Assembly (NCBI RefSeq): GCF_016920785.2
Contig: NW_024609857.1
Coordinates: 128,147,094 to 128,211,093 of the forward strand
DNA: 64,000 nucleotides
Source: Ixodes scapularis
Lineage: Eukaryota > Arthropoda > Arachnida > Ixodida > Ixodidae
Reading direction: 5' to 3'
Part shown: piece by piece, positions 42,618 through 52,322 of the stretch
Numbering within the stretch: position 1 is the first letter of the stretch
Layout: each line of letters starts with the position of its first letter
Made by a program: the position numbers and the translations under genes
Notes under the pieces: model-generated
What the model was told of the DNA's origin: nothing
The model's database searches: none
What the model saw: the letters and a program-made list of their open reading frames with translations, nothing else

Positions 42618-45605
42618 TCAGCTTTCAGGAGCAGAACCTTTGTACACTACATTGTACTGCCATGGTACCTCGCCCTGCGAGGAACAGAAGTATCTCATGA
42701 ACTTGTCCCTCACTGCTTTGTTAGTGTCGGAGGCGTTGTTTGAGCTGACACGGCCTACATCCGACAGCGCAGTGCTGCCAGCCGCATCACTCCTCCACTG
42801 ACCGACGGTTACAGCGCCAGATGCAGCTTCCTGGTCTGCGTAACCGACGGGGCAGTAGCGACGCTCCCCCTGCTCGCTCTCGTCACACACCCTCAGGTAG
42901 TTATGCAGGTTGACGCACGCCCAGACAATGGCCTCCAGAGTCTCCTCAGACGCCTGGATTGTTTGTCTGAAAATGCGCCAACGTGCCACCAGGATGCCGA
43001 AAGTGTTCTCAATTATCCTCCTGGCTCTGGATAGCCTGTAGTTGAACACTTTCTGCATTAGCTCCAAGTCCTTCCTGGGGTAAGGGCGCATGAGGTTAGT
43101 CAGCAGGGGGAACGCCTCATCTGCCACAAAGACAAAAGGCAGCTTGGCGGATGTATGGGGTAGCCGCCCAGCTGGCGGGAGACCAAGTCCTCCCGACAGC
43201 AGAGACTGACCCATTTCGGAGTCTCGAAAGATGCCCCCATCACTAAACCGCCCTGGCTGCCCAACGTCCACCAGCGTGAACTTGTAGCTGGCGTCGCAGC
43301 TTGCGAGGAGGACAATGCTGTGGAACCCCTTGTAGTTGAATGTGTCGGAGCCTTTACCAGGTGGAGCTTGGACGGCCACGTGCTTGCCATCCAGGGCTCC
43401 GACACAGTTCGGGAAGTTCCACAGCCTGCCGAACTCCGCTGCGAGCCGCTCCCACTGGGCAGTGTTTGGGGCCTGCAAAGTCAGTCAAAAAATGCTCTTG
43501 GGTAACTTTATTTAAATGCCACAATAGCACACAACGCTCATTATAGCCAGAATTCAGTAACAACTGAACTGTTTCACACGAGCAAAGAAGAAAGGGTGTA
43601 GCATCTGATGATTCGGAAGGATAGGCTTAGAAGAAACCTAAATTTCGTGGGTACATTGATTTACCAGCCAGATAATTTAAACGTTCAGAGCTTCCTCGAT
43701 CATCCGCACCGGTGTGTACCGGGGCGCTGAGGTGCGCCTTGTCTTCGATCAAGTGCACCGGTGCGCACCGGACATACTCGATCAACGGAGCGCACCCTCC
43801 CGATGCGGCTTTTTGTTGCCCCAAAGCGCACCAAAAAAATCAACAGTGCACCGGGGTGCAGCCCCATCAGGCTTTGCAGCCAGGACCGGGAAACAAGGAG
43901 ATGGCAGGAATAGCAGATGGAGATTTTGTGAAAGCAAACACACCTAACAGCGGTACTCTATGAATTTCCCAACCCTTCTGACAGTAAAGACGACGAGCTT
44001 CTTACCATCTCTGCGATTACCGGTGATTGCTGCAGTGGCAAGGAGCGCCCGAAAGTTACGAACATCGTGGAAAGCTTTGTGAAGCATTACAATAACACCG
44101 AGGTATGGCTATTGTCTGGTGGTACTCTTACCAACAATAATGGGCACCTGTGGAATTGCACTCTTACCAACAATAATGGGCACCTGTGGAATTGTTACTT
44201 GTTTCATGACCCTATAGACAACCAAGTCCACAATGCCCATTTGTGTAAAAATGCTAAAGCCACGAGTAAAAAGCCAGGAGAAATTGACAGCAGATAGGCA
44301 CTGCCTGCAGACGTACACAAGAAAAACAAACAAAACACGAAGGGATGCATAGTGGTGCTCGCCGCGGTGTACCGGTACGGCGCAGTTTGTCCTCAATGTT
44401 CCACCGACTATGTGCTGCACGACCGAGCACTGTGGACTGTCTCGGTTTCAGGGCAATTCTGGTGTGTGCTGATCGAAGATGGTATCAGAGATATGTATTC
44501 GATGCGAAAAGTGCTTGTCATGACGTCACATAAGGATTAACATTTTCTTGAAGATGTCTACTCACAGGGCGGTAGAGTGGGTCTAGCACCTTGTGGAGGG
44601 CCAGGCACGTGTCCCTGATTATCCCGGAGGTCGTCGACCGGCCGATCCTATAACTGGTCGCGCATATTGCCTGAGAAGCTCCGTGAGCCAGGTACCTAAA
44701 ATAGTGAAATGAGGGAAACAAATTCAGAGACAGTAACACATGATCATCTCAACTTTTAGAGCCGACTGGTGAAATGAAAACAAACTTAAAACTGAGTACA
44801 CATTAAATGGTGAGTTACCCAGCTGTTTGAAAAAGAGCCGAAAAGAATGAAGTTATTCAACTCACCTGATTGTCAAGGACAGCCTCTCCGCTGGGGTGAT
44901 CGGCGTTCTCCAGAACGTGGCTTGCTTCAGCAGCAGTGGCCCAACAAGGGACAGCAGGTGCTCAAACCTGCAGAGGAAACCGTTTACAGGCCGTCTCCAG
45001 TCCTAGCTGCTTCGGTTCGGGCTATAAAGTGAACTTTAAAAAATGCGCGCACCATAAAAACAACGCTCTTTGCCTCGTTTTTTTTTTTTTTTTTTTTTTT
45101 TTTTTACGTTATTTCTGCGCAGTATTTTACGAGGACTCGGCAGTTCCAATGGCAGCGAGCGAGCGAGGTAATCAGACTGTACGTGCCCTAAACAAGCGCC
45201 TCCTACACGTTGGCGGGCCTTCGAGCTATTTGATATGCATTTAGCATTGGAAAGAGTGAGGTACAGTACACACCTTTGCCGCGTCATTCTGAAGTACATG
45301 AAGAAGTCTCGTCCGTCGTCCAGCCGCATATCGCGGACGAGGTGGTGGTACTCGCCGAGGTTCTCCCGCGAACGAAGGATGAACCGAACCCATTCTCGGC
45401 GGGGACGTCTTTGGCGGCTCAAGAGCAACATCGCAGCGGATGACCGCGCGACTAGTGCCCAGTCAGTGCTGCTGCCTGCACGGGCAACATAAGCCCTCAC
45501 GCAGCTATTGTAGGCGTACAGCAAATCGTCGTGGCTGTACGCCGTAGCCGAAACCTCCGGCTGCTCCGGTGAGGACCTCGCGACGGGAACGAAACCGTCC
45601 GCCAT
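42618..45605 (-). CDS. PIF/Harbinger DDE transposase
   Basis: Four exons on the minus strand, 45,605-45,274; 44,967-44,866; 44,695-44,566; 43,472-42,618, join in phase to 473 codons including the stop, with GT-AG borders (donors GTGTGT, GTGAGT, GTGAGT; acceptors CTGCAG, TTTTAG, TTGCAG). It starts MADGFVPVARSSPEQ. The N-terminal half carries the HARBI1-type helical region (FFMYFRMTRQR|FEHLLSLVGPLLL, TPITPAERLSLTIR|YLAHGASQ, SYRIGRSTTSGIIRDTC). The last exon holds the DDE_Tnp_4 catalytic core: VGALDGKHVAV (first Asp), FVADEAFPLLTNLMRPYP (second Asp) and LSRARRIIENTFGILVARW (Glu), so all three catalytic residues are present. There are no stops or frameshifts. It cuts the TIR ends and reinserts at TWA sites in the known family. 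The length is usual for the family. Intron 3 (44,565-43,473) holds a 38-bp tandem repeat. Confidence 0.9.
43473..44565 (-). other. Intron 3 of the Harbinger transposase gene
   Basis: Non-coding. It contains a 38-bp unit repeated twice in tandem at about 44,124-44,195 (CTCTTACCAACAATAATGGG then CACCTGTGGAATTG), and a GC-rich stretch with several GCACCGGTG/GTGCACCGG motifs at 43,705-43,865. Confidence 0.6.
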
Positions 45606-45743
45606 GTTTGTAAGCGTAGTTGGGTTGCTTACTATTGGCTAGGAGCAAGAGCTGAAGCTCGTTTCTTATTGGCTGTTGATCCGTCTGGTTGTATGCGGTT
45701 GCAAGTGTGTGTACACGTCGCGCACAGTTGTCGTTGAAGTCGC

Positions 45744-45804
45744 AGCGGTTGCATTCGTTCGTAAGCATAGTGGTCGCTCCGAACGCAACTGTGTGAACGG
45801 GCCT
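45744..45804 (-). repeat. Harbinger right TIR
   Basis: Inverse partner of 32,408-32,468, ending GTGTGAACGGGCCT before the TAA duplication. Confidence 0.93.
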
Positions 45805-45807
45805 TAA

Positions 45808-46788
45808 GAGTTCACGAGCGCGCGCTCGCATATAATACCTTTGCAAAGCTCGTCTTCTGCGGGCTGCCACCTTTGACCTTTCTCTGCTAGGCTGTCGAGC
45901 GCCCTCTGAGCATGCGGTATATCGGACGCTGCGCATGCGTCCACAGCTGAGTGACTCATCATTTTTCGCCCAGGTGATAAGCGATTCAAGGTGTACAGAA
46001 CCTACTAAGATCAGAACGTCATCTTATCCGATTTATTTTTTTATATCGAGGTTCCTATTAGTCCAGCATGTGACTGTTCATTTATCCTTTTATCTCTCTC
46101 TCTCTATTTCTATATCTATCTCTATTACTGAATAATTATATTAGCAATAGCTAGCAAGGTGTTAATGACAACTTGAAAAAATATATGACCGCTTTTAAAA
46201 CATGTGTGCATTTTCGATTTCGTGCTAAAAAGTAAGAAAATAACGTAAAAAGTAATCAATTTCTTGCTAGTAATTTTCAATTTTGTGACTCAGTAATTGA
46301 TCATTGGATAATTTCATTTCAAACCATGCAAGAGCGAAGTGATGGGTCCCAAAAAATTAAAAAAAAAGTATACGTTGGTGGAAAATGTGTGTCTAAAACA
46401 AATCTGCAAATTAGAACTACGGAAATTGTTTTGATCTTGAGTTTTGGGTTTCGAAAGGGGAAAAGGCAGGTCTTGCGAATTACGAAGTTTTCACTAGTGA
46501 CACATTTTGGAGTCTCGCAACGTTTAGATTATCTTTTTCACAACAATGGTAAGTTTTTTAATGCTTTAATACTTTACGTAAAATAAATAAAGATAACTAA
46601 AAAGGTGTTTTTATTTTATTTTATAAAATACAATTCTTGAATCTTGCACCTTTGTCAATAATGGGCCAAGTATGGATAGAGCTAGATTTCGATTTACATT
46701 TATTCACGACCCAAGAAACATACCAAATGAAAGCCTGTATCTAAGTCTATTTAAAAAGTATGGTATTGTTAATATTTGTATAGAGTAT
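45808..46788. other. Spacer between two DNA transposons
   Basis: Contains CT/TA-rich simple repeat at 46,093-46,130. No gene recognised. Confidence 0.5.
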
Positions 46789-47698
46789 ATGGGTGATTTC
46801 ATCTCAACTCAGGCACGGGTTTAGGGTCGAATTTTTAATTTTGACGAAAAAAATATATGTTTCGGGGCACTTCCTATAATAAAAGAAGACGCAAACGGTT
46901 ATGTCCTCGGATTTTTCGTTCTCAAGTTATGGACCGTTGAAGCGGTCAAGGTGGAAATTGATGTTTTTCCAGCCTATCGGAGGTTCAGTAGTGTTGACGA
47001 TTGGGCTAGTTGGTCATTCATATTAGCGGAAAACAAACAGCGCAAGGACAAGGACAGAGTAGAAGGCGGTAGACACACGCAGCGCTGTGTGTGCCTACCG
47101 CCTTCTACTCTGTCCTTGTCCTTGCGCTGTTTGTTTTCCGCTAAAACTATCGGAGGTGCCATATTTCACTCCATCCCTTTTCCCTACTTTTTACGCTACA
47201 TCAATATAACTTTTTGGGAACACTCTAGACATAGGCTTTTTCACGCTAATTAAGCGTCTAGGTCATAACATTCTTAATGATTTTTTTTTTATTTGTCAAA
47301 CCGCCTCTCTGTGACGATATTTGACGAAGTTCAGCAAGCTGTGCTGTGTGACCTAATCAACATATTTTTATGATCTTTATATCACCGTAAAGCACCAATT
47401 ATGCTCTTTCTTTTGAGTATAATTTCAATATTTTGCCACAAGTATATAATGCGCTACATGTGCCTGAAAAACGAATATTTCGAAAAACTAGCAAGTTTGG
47501 AGTCGATTTTCTAAAAAAACCCACTTTTTACTTTTTTCATTTTTTATTCACAGTTAGTTAATATAGTTGTCTATCAGGATCTACCAACAGAAATTGTAAT
47601 ATATTGTTTGTACGGCCGCTATTAAGACTCGAATCTCGTGCTATGAGCATTTTGAACGGGACTTCGCACAGGCGCTTTGCTGAGCAGAATTTTGGCCA
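46789..47698 (+). repeat. Left long TIR
   Basis: Inverse of 51,383-52,119 with scattered single differences (for example TTCGGGGCAC against TTTGGGGCAC). Interrupted by the palindrome insertion at 46,984-47,146. Confidence 0.9.
46984..47146 (-). mobile_element. Palindrome-plus-tail insertion, 10-bp TSD, with empty site
   Basis: Target duplication CTATCGGAGG at 46,974-46,983 and 47,147-47,156. The opposite TIR holds the same stretch with a single CTATCGGAGG and no insert. In minus orientation it is a palindrome (TTAGCGGAAAACAAACAGCG... inverted, 47,143-47,023) followed by a tail containing GACCAACTAGCCCAATCG. Third member of the family at 26,390 and 30,721. Confidence 0.92.
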
Positions 47699-48646
47699 AT
47701 GTAAAGTTCTCTATTTAACGTTAGTACTTACCACAATATCTGAGCGTAAAAGCAAGTGAAGTAACAATATTCATCCTTACAATATTTATTTACTTGGCAC
47801 TGGGGTGATTTGAAAGGTGTGTGAGCTTCGCCTTTTGTATTGACGGAGAAGTTCGTAACATCTAAACTCTCGGACAAACTTAAGTCACGAGGGAAAAGTC
47901 TAAGTAACCTGGCATAAATCACTGCAAATAGAAATGAAACCTAAACACATGACTAACGCATTTGAAGCCTTACACGCCACGAAATGCTCGTCCTTACACG
48001 CTACGAAATGCTTGTTATTTTACGAAAGAGCCCGTATGTGCACAAAATAGACCGCACTTCCTAAGCGTCAGATACTAAATCGCACATATGTATATGCACT
48101 GCATATCTGTTTGACATAAGAAAATATGACAACCACATATAAAGTTCGGAATTTTAAACTCAAGATGCGACACGTTACTAATATTACTTCCTGAAGGGAA
48201 GTAATATTTCATGTTGTAGCCTAAACATGTTCATTTCATAAAATATATCAAAATGTGTTGATTAAATGTCTCATATACTCCTAATTAACATAAAATACAC
48301 TCAAAGTTAATACAAATATAAACTTTAAAACGAATTGAACATTGCCTAATTCCGTCTGGTTTACGGATAGACGACGCAGTACCTTTTCAATACTACACGG
48401 CGCTGCACACACAAAAACAGTGATAAACACCTGGGATAGGGATAGTCATCTTTCGACGTAGCACATTTCGAGACAATAGGTTGATGCGATTCTGAGCCAG
48501 TTTTCGCTTTGTCCAAATTGCAGTCAGTTCAGTGTCAAAGTCTATGGCGCGTCGTCTGATCACACAGCGCGCACTCACAGGGGGACAATGATGAACGCAC
48601 TGTTGAAACGGTCCGGCCTTTTCACGGTCCCACCATTTAGCTCTGT
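47699..48646. other. Interior non-coding part of the long-TIR transposon
   Basis: AT-rich and probably the 3' UTR of the transposase pseudogene. No further feature supported. Confidence 0.5.
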
Positions 48647-50760
48647 CTATTCTGGGGTTTGGTAAACTCTGTCTAGGACCACATCACCTCCCCCTTCCCC
48701 CATTGCTTTGCTCCACACATGAGAAGATTGGATGCCTTTCGATGGGGTTACCTTCTCCCACCCCTTCCTTTTAAGCTCCCGATAACGGGACAGCTCCTCT
48801 TGGTCGATGAAGAGAAGCGTTATCGCTTCAACGAACGTACGCGCGTTAGTTATGGAGCTCAGCTCAGTTGTTTTCAAGTTATGCAATGACGCATGATGCT
48901 TCAGCACACCACCCACTCCATCGCACGCGCTTTTGCCGTGCCCTGACGCCGAGTATATCAACCTGCTGACAACAAACTTTTTCTGAAATTCGTGTAATTG
49001 GTGCCGATTTTCGAAATGGCTTGGAGCGCCGTCCGAAACATAGATTAGCTCCAAAAAAACGGGCAAGAGTTCCTCGAGCCTGTCTTCAATCATTGTGAGC
49101 GCAAAAAGCGCGTGTGCAGAATCATGACAGGTATCGTCACTCACGACGTCGAAACTTAGTGTTCCCTTCGTGGTCGTCGCAACGCAGGTGAAGATTGTCA
49201 CCATCTTGGTTTTCCAGTGGTATCCCTGCACTGCACGTGGGAGCACAATACTCCAGTTTTCGGCGAAATCAAAGTGGAGGACTACGACACGTGGCTTCAC
49301 ATTTGCTTTTTCAAACCATATTGCTCTCTGTTGTGCGCGCCGAATATAATAGTGGGGTATGTATTTCTTCGTCCACTTGTTGCGTTCGTTAAGAAAAGCA
49401 GTGGCCTCCAAATGTTTTTTCATCAACTCGCCACCAGATTTCCACAGTGCCAACTCCAGTTCATCTTCAGCGCTCATCCCTAGCATCTCGAGGGATATGT
49501 CCTTCCGGTTCGAACAGGCTTCTCACCTCAGCAAGAAGCAGTTTTGGGAAGGATTTTCACAAAGAAAAATTTTCTGGACGACTTCAAAGGTCATGGTCTT
49601 CCCCGCCGCATTTGACAGAGATGTCAGACAGAGTATGAAGTTGGCGCAGCATACACACACACACTCTTCATGTACAGTGTGTTTCATAACCCACTTGGGC
49701 CGAAGAGAATAAAATTTTGTTAGGCCCATTTTTGACTCGGGATTGCCCACCTTGAATTCTTTGTAGGTTTCCCTAATAGATCTCGTCATAAATCGCTTCG
49801 TGACGAAGACTTCCTGACCATCAATAAAAAGCCTTCCGACATCCTTCTTGTTCGGGCTTTGTCTTGAGCAGTCTTTTGCATCTGATGTGTAGTAAGTCAA
49901 CGCAAGAGCGACATCGTTTTCGTTGAGAGCATGTCCTTGGTATGGGTCAGGTGACGCCCAGACCCCTATTTTTTTTCAGCTTTCTTGATTGGTCCAAAGC
50001 ATGCTTCGTCACTTCAGAAATTGCTTTCAGGATATCTTTCTTTTTGAGGTTAGATGGAAAAAGAGTTAAGAGGCGGTAGCGTTCAAGCTGCGACGCGCTC
50101 TTGACGTGGGCTGCTCGTAAATAGCTGACCCAGTCGGAGCACGAGGAGCATGGATCTTCTTTGTCTGTGCCCGTAGGTTCTCCGTACACGTCACTTAGTT
50201 TACGACCAATTTTCTTTTTGAGGTCCGCGGTTATCTCGGATTTTTGTTCGCTTAACATAGCCGGTACGACTTCGTGGGGTCACGCTAGAAGGGAGTTTAA
50301 GCAGTGTCACACTTACTTCGGCAGCATCAATTGCTTCAGACACTCCTTGGACCAGGGCTTCCTCGTCAACGAATGATCTGTCCGATGGTTTCAGGGATGA
50401 CGAGGATGAGCTTGATGACAATATTTCTTGTCCTTGCTTATGTTCTTCAATCTGACCCAAGAACATTGTGTAGCAGTTATTGTACAGAACATCTCCAGGG
50501 CTTACGCGCTGGGTGTCCTCAGCTGGTAGAACTTGCTTAAGAAAACTTAGGTTTAGCTCCGAGACTTGACGAAAATGGCGTCCGTAAAACACTATTCTCT
50601 TGTGTCTCCTTGAATAGTCGGCGCATACTTTCCGGTCTGAACTGAATAATGTATTAGCCATGGCAGTAACGAACCCTTCTGGCTTTCTGAAAGCAGGAGC
50701 AGTTTTAAGTTCATCCAGCTCAGACAGCACGGAGGTAGAATGAGTACCAGCTTTCCGCCG
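48647..50760 (-). pseudogene. Transposase of unassigned superfamily, decayed
   Basis: Four collinear minus-strand segments in changing frames. 50,730-50,200: SELDELKTAPAFRKPEGFVT, with a nine-Ser run. 50,258-49,947: KKKIGRKLSDVYGEPTG, DPCSSCSDWVSYLRAAHV. 49,960-49,523: PDPYQGHALNENDVALALTY, SRQSPNKKDVGRL, GLTKFYSLRPKWVMKHTVHE with a CVCVCC cluster. 49,486-48,647: VVVLHFDFAENWSIVLPRAV, LELIYVSDGAPSHFENRHQL and YSASGHGKSACDGVGGVLKH. The DFAEN...SDG...HGKSACDG series looks like an RNase H-fold catalytic core and recurs, from memory, in uncharacterised invertebrate transposon proteins, but I cannot name the superfamily. Shifts near 50,250, 49,950 and 49,500 could be indels or, at one or two places, small introns; I could not make them join in phase. 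Confidence 0.7.
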
Positions 50761-51382
50761 TGGCTTAGGAATTCAAGTATAGAGCCAGAAAGGGACCGAG
50801 AAGGCTATTATCAGTTAGACGACATGCGAAGATTCGGCTTCCTTTGGGTCCCCAATCTTCCCGTCGATCCATACTTAAACATTCGCTCTCTGCCTCGCGC
50901 GTAATCTGAGTGCCACGCAGCAGCGGCGTCTCTTTTAGTGCCCGCGGATTAGTGGCATGGTTGTGTTAGAAGGACGAGGAGGGGAGCTTGGAGAGACAGA
51001 GGGGGGCTTGCGACGTAAACTCTAACCTCGAAACGCCTGTTCTCACGACAATCAGGGTTTCCGTGTCGGTCGCATCCAAAGGCATGGCTCCAGGACCGCG
51101 ACGAAGATAAAGGCGGTAGCCCCGTGATGTTCAAGATAAAGTATTCTATACACGCCGCCTGACTGGGGTGGCATTTGTAATATTTTGGAGCCGAAAGCAA
51201 AAGGCCTCAGTGGACTTCTCTAACGATCTGCATTCCCCCGTATTGGGAGAAAAAGATGCGCTCGCACTTGTGAATACAGACTTCTAAGTAACTTTTTTTT
51301 AAGAGCACTACTTAAAACTTTTTTTAAATGTTTATGGTTGGATATTAGGTAACTGCTAACGATAAATAAAAAACCTTATATA
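50761..51382. other. 5' flank of the transposase within the long-TIR element
   Basis: The open minus-strand stretch 51,200-50,949 has no motif I recognise and could hold a first exon. No promoter motif is clear. Confidence 0.4.
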
Positions 51383-52119
51383 GGCCAAAATCCTGGTCAG
51401 AGGAGCGCCTGTGCGAAGTCCCGTTCAAAACGCTCATAGCACGAGATTCAAGTCTTAATAGTGGCCATACAAACAATATATTACAATTTCTGTTGGTAGT
51501 TCCTGATAGACTACTATATTAACTAACTGTGAATAAAAAATGAAAAAGTAAAAAGTGGGTTTTTTTAGAAAATCGACTCCAAACTTGCTAGTTTTTCGAA
51601 ATATTCGTTTTTCAGGCACATGTAGCGCATTATATACTTGTGGCAAAAGATTGAAATTATACTCAAAAGAAAGAGCATAATTGGTGCTTTACGGTGATAT
51701 AAAGATCATAAAAATATGTTGATTAGGTCACACAGCACAGCTTGCTGAACTTCGTCAAATATCGTCACAGAGAGGCGGTTTGACAAATAAAAAAAAAATC
51801 ATTAAGAATGTTATGACCTAGACGCTTAATTAGCGTGAAAAAGCCTATGTCTAGAGTGTTCTCAAAAAAGTTATATTGATGTAGCGTAAAAAGTAGGGAA
51901 AAGGGATGGAGTGAAATATGGCACCTCCGATAGGCTGGAAAAACATCAATTTCCACCTTGACCGCTTCAACGGTCCATAACTTGAGAACAAAAAATCCGA
52001 CGACATAACCGTTTGCGTCTTCTTTTATTATAGGAAGTGCCCCAAAACATATATTTTTTTTCGTCAAAATTAAAAATTCGACCCTAAATCCGTGCCTGAG
52101 TTGAGATGAAATCACCCAT
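51383..52119 (-). repeat. Right long TIR (contains the empty site)
   Basis: Inverse of the left arm without the palindrome insertion. CATTTTTTATTCACAGTTAG-type and AAGCACCAATTATGCTC-type blocks are shared. It carries the uninterrupted sequence CCAGCCTATCGGAGGTGCC (on its minus strand). Confidence 0.9.
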
Positions 52120-52278
52120 TTAAAGATAATATTGTAAACATGAGAAGAAAAGCCTGAAGTTCAAAATTCAACATCATTTTAACACAATACATATTGTTTA
52201 TTTTATTTGTTTTTATTTCTATATGAAAAGCTTTCTATGTGCTCTGATAACTGCAATAAAATGTAGTTCATATAGATC

Positions 52279-52322
52279 CTTCGTGCGACAGCCAAGCACG
52301 CTAACCACTCGGCCACGCTCGC
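52279..52322 (-). repeat. tRNA-Ser-like SINE head fragment
   Basis: The minus strand reads GCGTGGCCGAGTGGTTAGCG then TGCTTGGCTGTCGCACGAAG. GTGGCCGAGTGG is a good pol III A box of tRNA-Ser/Leu type, followed by an anticodon-arm-like stretch. No B box follows, so it is a truncated tRNA pseudogene or SINE head. Confidence 0.5.

Larger units (their letters stand above)
32408..45804. mobile_element. Complete PIF/Harbinger transposon, 13.4 kb
   Basis: Terminal inverted repeats of 61 bp with two mismatches lie at 32,408-32,468 (AGGCCCGTTCACACAGTAGC...) and 45,744-45,804 (...GTGTGAACGGGCCT). The flanking 3-mers TAA at 32,405-32,407 and 45,805-45,807 are the expected PIF/Harbinger target duplication. 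Inside are the two genes of this superfamily, a MADF/Myb-like DNA-binding protein (+) and a DDE transposase (-), convergent, both spliced and free of stops. PIF/Harbinger elements need both proteins. The element is unusually long because of introns and later insertions (38,763-39,078; about 39,078-39,284; 41,736-42,549). Confidence 0.93.
46789..52119. mobile_element. DNA transposon with ~737-bp TIRs, superfamily not assigned
   Basis: The outer ends ATGGGTGATTTCATCTCAAC (46,789) and GAGATGAAATCACCCAT (to 52,119) start inverted repeats that run to about 47,698 on the left and 51,383 on the right. After removing the 173-bp insertion-plus-duplication at 46,984-47,156, both arms are about 737 bp. 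Between them lies a decayed transposase gene on the minus strand. I found no convincing target duplication. The arms are still very similar, so the element is relatively young. Confidence 0.85.

Noticed and set aside
46951..47253. 100-codon plus-strand frame and 62-codon minus-strand frame
   Set aside because: Both run through the palindrome insertion and read the same peptide from either strand; artefact of inversion.
52279..52322. Functional tRNA-Ser gene
   Set aside because: A good A box and part of the anticodon arm, but no T arm or closing acceptor stem.
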